Of a stretch of DNA of 64,000 nucleotides, positions 41,307 through 49,161 are shown piece by piece. The number at the start of each line of letters is the position of its first letter. Within the stretch, counting starts at the first letter, position 1. Made by a program: the position numbers and the translations under genes. Below the pieces are notes generated by a model. The model did no database searches, was not told the origin of the DNA, and was given only the letters and a program-made list of their open reading frames with translations. The stretch is from Streptomyces viridiviolaceus (GTDB lineage Bacteria > Actinomycetota > Actinomycetes > Streptomycetales > Streptomycetaceae), in the NCBI RefSeq assembly GCF_014650995.1, contig NZ_BMWA01000015.1:124001-188000 (forward strand). The letters run 5' to 3'.

Positions 41307-43658
41307 TCAGGCCCCGTCGGTCACCGTCACGCTGCCGGTCAGGGTGAGGGCGGGGCCCGTGCCGTCCTCCGGAGCGGCCGTCAGGTGCCAGGTGTAGGTG
41401 CCGGGGGCGGCGGGGGTGCCGTCGGTGAGGGTGCCGTCCCAGTGTGCCGAGAGGGTGGCGCCGAGGGACGTGGCGTCGAGGGTGCGGACGGTCTTCTTCT
41501 TGCTGCTGATGACGAGTCGGGCCCCGCCGGCGGCCGGCTTGGACAGCTGCCAGACCGGGTTCCAGGTGGTGCCGGGCGTGCGGGTCCAGGCCGTGTCGGC
41601 GGAGGTGGCGGTCGCCGTGAGCGGCTGGGCGGGGACGCCGCTCGGGACGACGTGGGCCGACCCGGCGGCGTCCAGCCAGGCGACGCCGCCGCCGAACTTG
41701 TCCACGTCGTAGTTCTTCCACAAGGACACGGCGGGCAGGTCGGTGAGCGCCCGGGAAGCGGTCGCGGTGCCGGTGTGGAAGTCGGTGAGGAGCAGCTTGC
41801 CCGCGCTCGTGTCGTGGTTGACGACGAAGCCGTCGCCGAGCTTTCCGCGTGCCGGCAGGTCGATGTTCGTCCCGGTCTCCAGGTCGTGGACGCCGAACGG
41901 GGTGGCCGGGTCGCCGCCGACGATGTCCTGGCCCAGGCAGTCCCAGTACACCCAGCGCCCGACGGTCTGCAGGTCCCGGATCACGCAGGAGGCGCCCACC
42001 GAGTACGACGTGACCGTGCCGGTCGCCAGGTCGCGGGCCTCGATCCGGCCGCCGGTGCCGTCCGTGGTCCACAGGGTGGAGCCCGACAGCGCGGCGGCCG
42101 GGGTGTTCAGCCGGCTCACGACCGCTCCGCCACCGGGGGCATCGAAGTCGACGACCACCCGCTCGTCACCGCCGCCGTACACCGCGTACCGGCCGGCGGC
42201 GTCGCGCAGCCCGCGGCCGGAGCTCGACGGGGCGGCGCGGTCGAACGGCACGACCTCGGTGCGGGCGCCGGTCGCCGTGGCGCGTACGAGGACGTCCCGC
42301 TGGGTGGCCTCGTCGTACCGGACGTGCACGACGGAGCCGTCCCCGGCGCCCAGCGGCTGGCCGTAGGCGGTGCCGAGGGGCGCGGTGGTGACCTCGGTGC
42401 GCTCCCCCGCCGACGGAGCGCCGGTGAGCGTCACCTTCCGCGTCTGGTAGGCGGGGCGCGGTGCGCTGTCCTCCTCCTTGGTGACCAACTGGCCGCCGGC
42501 CAGCGCGATGCCGCGCAGCTGGGCGGGTCGCGCGGGCACCTCGGCGAGGGTGCGCAGCACCGGGCGGCCGTCCGCCCCGAGCTCGATCCGGCGCACCGCC
42601 CAGTCACCGGCGTCCGCGCCGCCGACGGTGATGGCGCCGCCGCCGGGGATCTGGGACAGGTCGGACTGGGCGGCGTTCAGCAGCGTGACCGGTGAGCCGC
42701 CGCCGATCGGGGTGGCCCGCAGCGGGCCGCCACGGCGCAGCGGCGGGTTCTGCTCGGTGGGGGCGGTGGGCCGGTGGGTGGTGAGCAGCCAGTCGCCGGC
42801 CAGGCCGATGACGGGCGTGCCCTCGGCGGACGTCGGCACGGGGACGGAGACGGCCGTGCCCGCGAGGTCGTCGCGGCGGAGCACCCGGGCCTGGCTCATG
42901 CCCTCCTGGTACCAGGCGACGTGGGTGGGCGAGACGGCGGCCTGGAGGTGCGCCGGATCGTCGACCGACACACCGGTGCCGACGGGCGTGAGCACACCGG
43001 TGGTCAGGTCGACGACGCCGAGGGTGTGCCCGCGGGTGAACTTCACGACGGCCAGCCGCCCGTCCCCGGCCGCGACCGGGTACCGCTCGAACCGCAGCCC
43101 CTCCGGCGGGGCGACCGGGGTGTCCGTGGTCGTCCCGTCCTGGACGCGGAGGATGTGCAGCCGGTCCACCTGCCAGACGTCGTTGTAGGAGACCGTCAGC
43201 ACCGTCCGCCCGAACGACGCGACGGTGTACTGTCCCTCCGGCACGGTCAGCGAAGTCGACTCCCCGGTGGCCGGGTCGCGCAGCTGCACGACCCCGCTCG
43301 CGTCGACCGGCACCGGCAGGATGTCCGTACCGGCGGCGTAGTGACCCTGCTGTCCCGGCAGCCGGCCGGTGAAGCCCTCGACGGTGCGTTCGATGCCGTC
43401 GTAACCCCGCCACTGGTACGGCGCGGTGGAACCGTCGCTCGTGTCCCTGCGGTGCAGGTAGCCGGTGTCACCGGCCGCGTAGAGCACGTCCTGCACCGGC
43501 GTGTAGCGGTCCGGGGCGGACAGCACGAGGCCCGCGGGGTCCACCGTCTCCTCGGCGTGGGCGGCCGGGGGCAGGGCGGCGACGGGGACGGCGGCGACGG
43601 CGAGAACAAGGGCGAGACGACGGGCCATATCGGGCACCAGTTCGATTTTCAGGTCCAT
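41307..43658 (-). CDS. Secreted large protein, beta-propeller-like with C-terminal FlgD-type Ig domain
   Basis: 783 residues. Signal peptide (MARRLALVLAVAAVPVAALPPAAHA). The body consists of repeated short beta-strand blocks with GD/DG turns (VVQLRDPATGEST, LGVVDLTTGVLTPVG, RIEARDLATGTVTSYS), suggesting one or two beta-propellers. The last about 90 residues (TPGTTWNPVWQLSKPAAGGARLVISSKK onward, HWDGTLTDGTPAAPGTYTWHLTA) match the FlgD Ig-like fold. No catalytic motif is seen. ATG 43658 or internal ATG 43628 could be the start. A shared 18-bp sequence lies upstream. Confidence 0.72.
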   Translation of the reverse strand: MDLKIELVPDMARRLALVLAVAAVPVAALPPAAHAEETVDPAGLVLSAPDRYTPVQDVLYAAGDTGYLHRRDTSDGSTAPYQWRGYDGIERTVEGFTGRLPGQQGHYAAGTDILPVPVDASGVVQLRDPATGESTSLTVPEGQYTVASFGRTVLTVSYNDVWQVDRLHILRVQDGTTTDTPVAPPEGLRFERYPVAAGDGRLAVVKFTRGHTLGVVDLTTGVLTPVGTGVSVDDPAHLQAAVSPTHVAWYQEGMSQARVLRRDDLAGTAVSVPVPTSAEGTPVIGLAGDWLLTTHRPTAPTEQNPPLRRGGPLRATPIGGGSPVTLLNAAQSDLSQIPGGGAITVGGADAGDWAVRRIELGADGRPVLRTLAEVPARPAQLRGIALAGGQLVTKEEDSAPRPAYQTRKVTLTGAPSAGERTEVTTAPLGTAYGQPLGAGDGSVVHVRYDEATQRDVLVRATATGARTEVVPFDRAAPSSSGRGLRDAAGRYAVYGGGDERVVVDFDAPGGGAVVSRLNTPAAALSGSTLWTTDGTGGRIEARDLATGTVTSYSVGASCVIRDLQTVGRWVYWDCLGQDIVGGDPATPFGVHDLETGTNIDLPARGKLGDGFVVNHDTSAGKLLLTDFHTGTATASRALTDLPAVSLWKNYDVDKFGGGVAWLDAAGSAHVVPSGVPAQPLTATATSADTAWTRTPGTTWNPVWQLSKPAAGGARLVISSKKKTVRTLDATSLGATLSAHWDGTLTDGTPAAPGTYTWHLTAAPEDGTGPALTLTGSVTVTDGA

Positions 43659-43738
43659 GCAAGCCCCAGCGCACCGCCAGCCGGAAACGTCACAGGTGAC
43701 ACACAGGGCCCGCCCGACCCGGCAGTCCGCAGGTTCCG

Positions 43739-43757
43739 CATTGCCGGTTTCCGGCAG
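43739..43757. promoter_or_regulatory. Shared operator-like palindrome, copy 1
   Basis: CATTGCCGGTTTCCGGCA (43739-43756) contains TGCCGG-TTT-CCGGCA. The same 18 bases occur at 47060-47077. This copy lies between the secreted protein (-) and the PucR-type regulator (+), with an extra half-site GTTGCCGG at 43774-43781. Confidence 0.6.
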
Positions 43758-43820
43758 CCCTGACTACCCTCCCGTTGCCGGAGGCCGCGCACCGGGCGGG
43801 ACCGGCAGGGGAGGCGCGGG

Positions 43821-44882
43821 GTGACACAGCGGCACGAGACGTATCTGACGGGGTACGCCGAGATCCTCGCGGAGGTCGCCGGCACGGGGCGGCGGCTGAA
43901 CCGCGACGAACTGGAGGAACGGCGGCTGCTCGGCGAGCAGGCCGCGGAGGCGGGCCACACTCTGCGCGGCCTCGTCCGCGGGCATCTGGACGCCACGCGC
44001 GCCCACTGGCCCGGCGGTGCACACGGCCCAGGCACCACGGAGAGCGTGCTCGCCGCCGTCGCCCAGGCCGTCGACGCCTTCGCCGAGGGCTACGAACGGG
44101 CGCAGCAGCTCGCCGTACGTCAGGAGGAGGCCGCGCGCCGGGAGTTCATCGACGACCTGCTGTACGGCCGCAGCGACCTCGGGCGGCTCGCCGAACGGGC
44201 CGAGCGGTTCGGACTCGTGCTGTCCCGCGCCCACGCCGTCGCCGTCGCGCAGGGACCCGAGGCGTACGACGACACCGCCCCGGTCACCCGGCTGGTGGAG
44301 GCCGCGCTGATCTCCCGCTTCGGTGACCGGCGCATCCTGATCACCACCAAGAACGGGCAGCTGATCTGCATCGCGCCCGGCGACGAGGACGACGTCCTCA
44401 CCCACTTCGCCAAGCAGGCCTACGCGGCCACCGACGGCAGCCGGGTGGCCGTCGGGCGACCCCAGCCCGGCCCGGGCGGCGTGGTGCACAGTTACGAGGA
44501 GGCGCTGAGCGCCCTCGAACTCGCCGAGCGGCTGGAGCTCGACGAGCCCGTGGTCCGCGCCGCCGACCTGCTCGTCTACCCCGTGCTCACCCGCGACCGG
44601 CAGGCCATGGCCGACCTCGTGCTGAGCGTGCTGGGTCCGCTGCGCGGCGCCCGGGGCGGCGCCGAGCCCCTGCTGCGGACGCTGGAGGCGTACTTCGACG
44701 CCGGCTGCACCGCCGCCGAGGCCGCCCGGCGGCTGTCGCTCAGCGTGCGGGCGCTCACCTACCGGCTGGAGCGCATCCACCAGCTGACCGGCGCCGACCC
44801 GGCCGACCCGGTGCACCGTTACACCCTGCAGACCGCCGTGATCGGTGCCCGGCTGCTGGGCTGGCCCGGTCAGGAGATCTGA
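43821..44882 (+). CDS. PucR/CdaR-type transcription regulator
   Basis: 353 residues. The N-terminal half is helical (about 1-140), the middle contains a GGDEF-like/CdaR fold without a catalytic motif, and the C-terminal HTH (LLRTLEAYFDAGCTAAEAARRLSLSVRALTYRLERIHQLTG) is the PucR-type HTH_30. GGGGAGG precedes GTG 43821. The gene converges with the flotillin operon. A shared palindrome near its own promoter and near the flotillin promoter suggests these are its targets. Confidence 0.85.
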   Translation: MTQRHETYLTGYAEILAEVAGTGRRLNRDELEERRLLGEQAAEAGHTLRGLVRGHLDATRAHWPGGAHGPGTTESVLAAVAQAVDAFAEGYERAQQLAVRQEEAARREFIDDLLYGRSDLGRLAERAERFGLVLSRAHAVAVAQGPEAYDDTAPVTRLVEAALISRFGDRRILITTKNGQLICIAPGDEDDVLTHFAKQAYAATDGSRVAVGRPQPGPGGVVHSYEEALSALELAERLELDEPVVRAADLLVYPVLTRDRQAMADLVLSVLGPLRGARGGAEPLLRTLEAYFDAGCTAAEAARRLSLSVRALTYRLERIHQLTGADPADPVHRYTLQTAVIGARLLGWPGQEI

Positions 44883-44900
44883 GCGGCCCGCTCGTACGGG

Positions 44901-46421
44901 TCAACCCGTGATCTCGACCTTGCCGCCCGGCTGGTCCGCGGTCTTCGTCTCCCGGTGCTGTCCGGCGACGTTCTTCAGCAGGGCCGCCAGGTCGACGCCC
45001 GTGGTGGAGCCCAGCAGCTCCATACCCTGGGCCACGTTGTCGGCGACCGTGCGCGACAGCCGGCTCGCCCCGTCGGTGGAGATGACCGTCATCTTGTCCA
45101 CGGCCGCGAGCGGCTCGGACGCCTTGGCCACCACCTGCGGCAGCACCTCGACCAGCATCTGCAGCACGGCCGCCTCGCCGTACTGACCGAAGGCGTCGGC
45201 CTTCTGCCGCATCGCCTCGGCCTCCGCCGCGCCCTTGGCACCGATCGCCGCGGCCTCCGCCTCTCCCTCCAGCCGCACGGCCTCGGCGATCGCCGCACGC
45301 CGGGACCGCTCCGCCTCACCCTGCTTCAGGCCCTCCACGGCCTCCGCCTCGGCCAGCGCGCCACGCCGCTGCTTCTCGCCCTCACCCGTGAGCCGGGACC
45401 GCTCGGCCTCCGCCTGGGCGGCGGCGATCGCGGCCGACCGCTCGGCCTCCGCCTGCTTCACCCGCGCCACCCGGCGCGCCTCGGCCTCCTGCTCGGCCGC
45501 GTACCGCTGCGCGTCGGCGGGCTTGCGCACCTCGGTGTCGAGCTGACGGTCCTTCAGCGCGGCCTGCCGCTCGGCGACCTTCTCCTGCTCGGCGAGGATG
45601 TCCTGCTGCCGCGCCGCCTCCGCGAGGGGACCGGCGGCGTTGGCGCGGGCCGCGGCCTGGTCGGTCTCGGCCTTGATCTCGGCCTGCCTCAGGTAGAGGG
45701 TGCGCTGCGCGACGGCGATCTCCTCCTCGGCCTTCAGCCGGGCCTGTTCGGCCGCCCGCCGCGCCTCGGCCTCCGCGATGTCGGCCTCCTGCCTGGCCCG
45801 GGCCGCCTCGGGACGGCCGAGGTCCTCCAGGTAGGAGCCCTCGGTGGTGATGTCCTGGATCTGGAAGGCGTCCAGCACCAGGCCCTGTCCGGACAGACTC
45901 GCCTCCGCCTCCTCGGCGACCTGCCCGGCGAACGCCGCCCGGTCGCGGATGACGTCCTCCACGGACATCCGGCCGACGATCGCGCGCAGCGCGCCGGACA
46001 GCACCTCCTGGGTGAAGCCGACGATCCCGTCCTGCTGCATCAGGAACCGCTGCGCCGCCGCCCGGATCGCGTCCTCCGTGCCGCCGACCTTGACGATCGC
46101 GACACCGTCCAGGTTCGCCTTCACCCCGCGCAGCGTCACCGCCCCGCGCACGGCCACCGGAATGTGCCGCGAGGACAGGTCGAGCGTGAACCGCTGCTGC
46201 ACGAACGGCACGACGAACACACCGCCGCCGACCACGACCTTCTGGCCGCTGTTGTCGGTGAACACCCGGCCGGTCTCCGGATCGGTGGACTTCTTCCCGC
46301 GCCGCCCGGTGACGATGAACGCCTCGCTCGGACCGGCCACCTTGTAGCGGCTGACGACCACCAGCGCGAGCAGCACCAGGAGTACGACGACCCCCACCAC
46401 CGCGATCACGACAGGACTCAT
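44901..46421 (-). CDS. Flotillin-family (SPFH) membrane scaffold protein
   Basis: 506 residues. N-terminal membrane segment (about 4-23), SPFH domain (SRYKVAGPSEAFIVTGRRG through FQIQDITTEGSYLEDLG), then an Ala/Glu-rich coiled coil from about 205 to 415 (EADIAEAEARRAAEQARLKAEEE). Flotillins form oligomers at membrane microdomains. It is downstream of an NfeD-like gene (56-nt gap), the usual flotillin/NfeD partnership. Confidence 0.92.
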   Translation of the reverse strand: MSPVVIAVVGVVVLLVLLALVVVSRYKVAGPSEAFIVTGRRGKKSTDPETGRVFTDNSGQKVVVGGGVFVVPFVQQRFTLDLSSRHIPVAVRGAVTLRGVKANLDGVAIVKVGGTEDAIRAAAQRFLMQQDGIVGFTQEVLSGALRAIVGRMSVEDVIRDRAAFAGQVAEEAEASLSGQGLVLDAFQIQDITTEGSYLEDLGRPEAARARQEADIAEAEARRAAEQARLKAEEEIAVAQRTLYLRQAEIKAETDQAAARANAAGPLAEAARQQDILAEQEKVAERQAALKDRQLDTEVRKPADAQRYAAEQEAEARRVARVKQAEAERSAAIAAAQAEAERSRLTGEGEKQRRGALAEAEAVEGLKQGEAERSRRAAIAEAVRLEGEAEAAAIGAKGAAEAEAMRQKADAFGQYGEAAVLQMLVEVLPQVVAKASEPLAAVDKMTVISTDGASRLSRTVADNVAQGMELLGSTTGVDLAALLKNVAGQHRETKTADQPGGKVEITG

Positions 46422-46477
46422 GACAACGCCCCCGAATCACACAGAAAGGACAAAGAACAGGAGAAGGAGAGGCGGGC

Positions 46478-46987
46478 TCAGCGGTCCACCGGGCGCACCA
46501 CGACCGACGTCGAGGTCGGGGCCGCCTCGACCCACACCTCGGTACCCCGAGCCACCGGCCGGGCACTGCGCGCCGCGCACTTCAGCGGCTGGCCGCCGAG
46601 GTGGAGCAGCACCTCGCCGAAACCGTCGGCGGGGATGGCGGTGACCACCTTGCCGGAGGTGCCGAGGAGATGGTCCCTGGTGGGCGTGACGGCGGTCTGG
46701 TCACGCATCAGCGCACGGCTGAGGCGGTACGTCAGCCAGCCCGCCCCCAGCCCGGCGAGCGCGCCGGCACCGGCCGCCCCCGCGGGGCCGGCCCAGCCGC
46801 TGCCCAGGACGACGGCGCCGCCGAAGCCGGTCATCGCGACGAACCCGGCGACGACCGGCAGCGACAGCCGCCCCTCCAGGGCGCCGTCCAACGCGCCGTC
46901 GAGCGCGCCTTCCAGCAGCCCGTCGAAGACCAGCGACAGGGCGAGCAGCACCACCCCCGTGATGCCCAGTCCCAGAAACCAGGCCAT
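46478..46987 (-). CDS. NfeD/YqiJ-like membrane protein, flotillin partner
   Basis: 169 residues. Membrane segments occupy about 1-25 and 45-85, followed by an OB-like C-terminal domain (LLGTSGKVVTAIPADGFGEVLLHLGGQPLKCAARSARPVARGTEVWVEAAPTSTSVVVRPVDR), the YuaF/YqiJ pattern. It contains a short internal repeat (EGALDGALDGALEG). GGGAGGGGG precedes ATG 46987; a longer in-frame reading to 47131 lacks signals. Confidence 0.82.
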   Translation of the reverse strand: MAWFLGLGITGVVLLALSLVFDGLLEGALDGALDGALEGRLSLPVVAGFVAMTGFGGAVVLGSGWAGPAGAAGAGALAGLGAGWLTYRLSRALMRDQTAVTPTRDHLLGTSGKVVTAIPADGFGEVLLHLGGQPLKCAARSARPVARGTEVWVEAAPTSTSVVVRPVDR

Positions 46988-47059
46988 GTGTGCCGTCCCC
47001 CTCCCGCCCGTCGCTGAGCTTCGGTGAGACGGATCGTCACATGCGGGGGACGGGACCGT

Positions 47060-47079
47060 CATTGCCGGTTTCCGGCAAT
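47060..47079. promoter_or_regulatory. Shared operator-like palindrome, copy 2
   Basis: ATTGCCGG-TTT-CCGGCAAT (47061-47079) is a perfect 19-bp inverted repeat between the NfeD/flotillin operon (-) and the channel-like gene (+). Its first 18 bases with the preceding C equal 43739-43756. Confidence 0.65.
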
Positions 47080-47159
47080 CTTTACGCGTTTTTAATGCCG
47101 CCCTCGGCCGTTCGGCGACCACGGGAACCACTCGTCCCGCCCCGGCAGTCCTTCCCCTT

Positions 47160-49091
47160 GTGGGGAGCGTTCCGAATCAAGGTCCGCCGAGCGACGCCTC
47201 GGCGCACATGGTGGTGTGCGGCGACGACGGACTGGCGCACCGGCTGGCCGCCGAACTGCGCGGCGTCTACCGCGAGCAGGTCACGCTCGTCGTGCCGCCC
47301 TCCGGCCGCCGGGTGCCCCAGCCGGTCGTCGGCCGGGCCCGCGCGGCCTCGGCGGCACTGCTGGACCGGGTGAGCGCGGCCGTCAACCGGACGGGCAACG
47401 GCGAACCCGACGGCACCGGCCGGGAATTGGCGGCCGCCGAGCCGACCGAGGACGTGCTCGCGGAGGCCGGCGTCGACCGGGCCGCCGCGCTGGCCCTCGT
47501 GTACGACGACGACGAGACCAACATCCGCGCCGCCCTGACCGCACGCAGGCTCAACCCCCGGCTGCGGCTCGTCCTGCGCCTGTACAACCGGCGGCTCGGC
47601 CAGCACATCGAGGAACTCCTCGACCAGGCCGCCGCGCTGGCGGCCGGCGGCGCGCGGGGCCGGGGGTTCGACGCCACCGAGGCCTCGACGACCGTGCTCT
47701 CCGACGCCGACACGGCCGCACCCGCGCTGGCGGCGACCGCGCTCGTCGGCACCAGCAAGGTCGTCGAGACGGACGGTCTGCTGCTGCGCGCGGTGGAACG
47801 CCGCCCGCCGCGCCCCGGCGAGGTGGCCGATCCGGGCCTGTGCACCCTGGCGCTGCTGTCCGCGACGAGCAACGACCCGGCAGGCGCGGACGGCTCCGAG
47901 GGCAGCGGGGAGCAGGCGCCGCAGCTGCTGCCCGACGCGGCGGCGGTGGCGGCGGCCACCGGACGCGGAACCGTCGTCCTGGAGCAGGTGTCGTACTCCG
48001 GTCCGTCCCTGCCCACCGCCCGCACCGGCGTGCCGCCCTTCGCGTCGCTGTTCTCGCGGCGGCTGCGCTGGTCGCTGGCGGGGCTGGGGATCTGCGTGGT
48101 CGCGCTCGCCGTGGCGCTGATGGTGGTCGCCGACGACCACCCGCTGCACGCGACGTACGTGACGCTGCTCGACCTGTTCGCCATCAACGAGCCCGCGCAC
48201 AACGAGTCCTCCGGCCGCCAGATCCTGCAGCTCCTGGCCGGTTTCGTCGGGTTGCTGCTGCTGCCCGTGCTGCTGGCCGCCGTACTGGAGGCCCTGGGGA
48301 CGTTCCGGAGCGCCTCGGCGCTGCGCAAGCCGCCGCGGGGGCTCGGCGGACACGTCGTCCTGCTCGGACTGGGCAAGATCGGCACGCGGGTGCTGACACG
48401 GCTGCGGGAGATGGACATCCCCGTGGTGTGCGTCGAGGCCGATCCCGAGGCCCGGGGCATGGCGACCGCCCGGCGGCTGCGGGTGCCGGTCGTGCTCGGC
48501 GACGTCACCCAGGAAGGCGTCCTGGAGGCCGCGAAGATCCACCGCGCGCACTCCCTGCTCGCCCTGACCAGCGAGGACACCACCAACCTGGAGGCCGTGC
48601 TGTACGCCCGGTCCGTACGGTCCGACCTCCGGGTGGTGCTGCGCCTGTACGACGACGACTTCGCGACCGCCGTGTACCGCACCCTGCGCGCCGCGCACCC
48701 GGGCGCGCTCACCCGCAGCCGCAGCGTGACCCACCTGTCCGCGCCCGCCTTCGCCGGGGCGATGATGGGCCGCCAGATCCTGGGCGCGATCCCGGTCGAA
48801 CGGCGGGTGCTGCTGTTCGCGGCCGTGGACGTGGCCGGGCATCCTCAGCTGGAGGGGAAGACCGTCGGGGAAGCCTTCCGGGCGGGGGCGTGGCGGGTGC
48901 TGGCGCTGGAGGTCTCCGACGGGCACCGGGCGGGGGACGCGGGCGCCGACGGTGTGCGGGAGTCCGGGCTGGTGTGGGACCTGCCCGACACGTACGTCCT
49001 GCGGGGCGAGGACCGGGTGGTGCTGGCGGCCACGCGGCGGGGGCTGGCGGAGCTGCTGGGGCGGCGGGCGCGGCAGCCGACGGCTCCCTAG
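47160..49091 (+). CDS. RCK/TrkA-N protein with two central membrane segments (ion-channel-like)
   Basis: 643 residues. The first NAD-binding-like domain (about 17-200, MVVCGDDGLAHRLAAELRG) has a degenerate GxGxxG. Two membrane segments lie at about 302-322 and 356-378. The second domain (about 392-560) has an intact Rossmann motif GLGKIGTRVL, followed by a C-terminal regulatory part. Tandem RCK units around a two-TM pore recall the CASTOR/POLLUX group. The K+ filter TVGYG is absent between the segments, so ion selectivity is unclear. GTG 47160 is tentative; ATG 47208 is an alternative. Confidence 0.75.
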   Translation: MGSVPNQGPPSDASAHMVVCGDDGLAHRLAAELRGVYREQVTLVVPPSGRRVPQPVVGRARAASAALLDRVSAAVNRTGNGEPDGTGRELAAAEPTEDVLAEAGVDRAAALALVYDDDETNIRAALTARRLNPRLRLVLRLYNRRLGQHIEELLDQAAALAAGGARGRGFDATEASTTVLSDADTAAPALAATALVGTSKVVETDGLLLRAVERRPPRPGEVADPGLCTLALLSATSNDPAGADGSEGSGEQAPQLLPDAAAVAAATGRGTVVLEQVSYSGPSLPTARTGVPPFASLFSRRLRWSLAGLGICVVALAVALMVVADDHPLHATYVTLLDLFAINEPAHNESSGRQILQLLAGFVGLLLLPVLLAAVLEALGTFRSASALRKPPRGLGGHVVLLGLGKIGTRVLTRLREMDIPVVCVEADPEARGMATARRLRVPVVLGDVTQEGVLEAAKIHRAHSLLALTSEDTTNLEAVLYARSVRSDLRVVLRLYDDDFATAVYRTLRAAHPGALTRSRSVTHLSAPAFAGAMMGRQILGAIPVERRVLLFAAVDVAGHPQLEGKTVGEAFRAGAWRVLALEVSDGHRAGDAGADGVRESGLVWDLPDTYVLRGEDRVVLAATRRGLAELLGRRARQPTAP

Positions 49092-49106
49092 CGAGTGACC
49101 GGCGCC

Positions 49107-49147
49107 GCGGCTGGGGTGGGCGGGTTCCACTCGCCCGCCCCAGCCGC
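49107..49147. terminator. Bidirectional terminator between channel-like gene and S9 peptidase
   Basis: A 16-bp stem with one wobble (49107-49122 with 49132-49147) between convergent genes. Its right arm is the start of an interspersed repeat also found at 62790-62820. Confidence 0.8.
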
Positions 49148-49161
49148 ACGACTGCCCGCGG

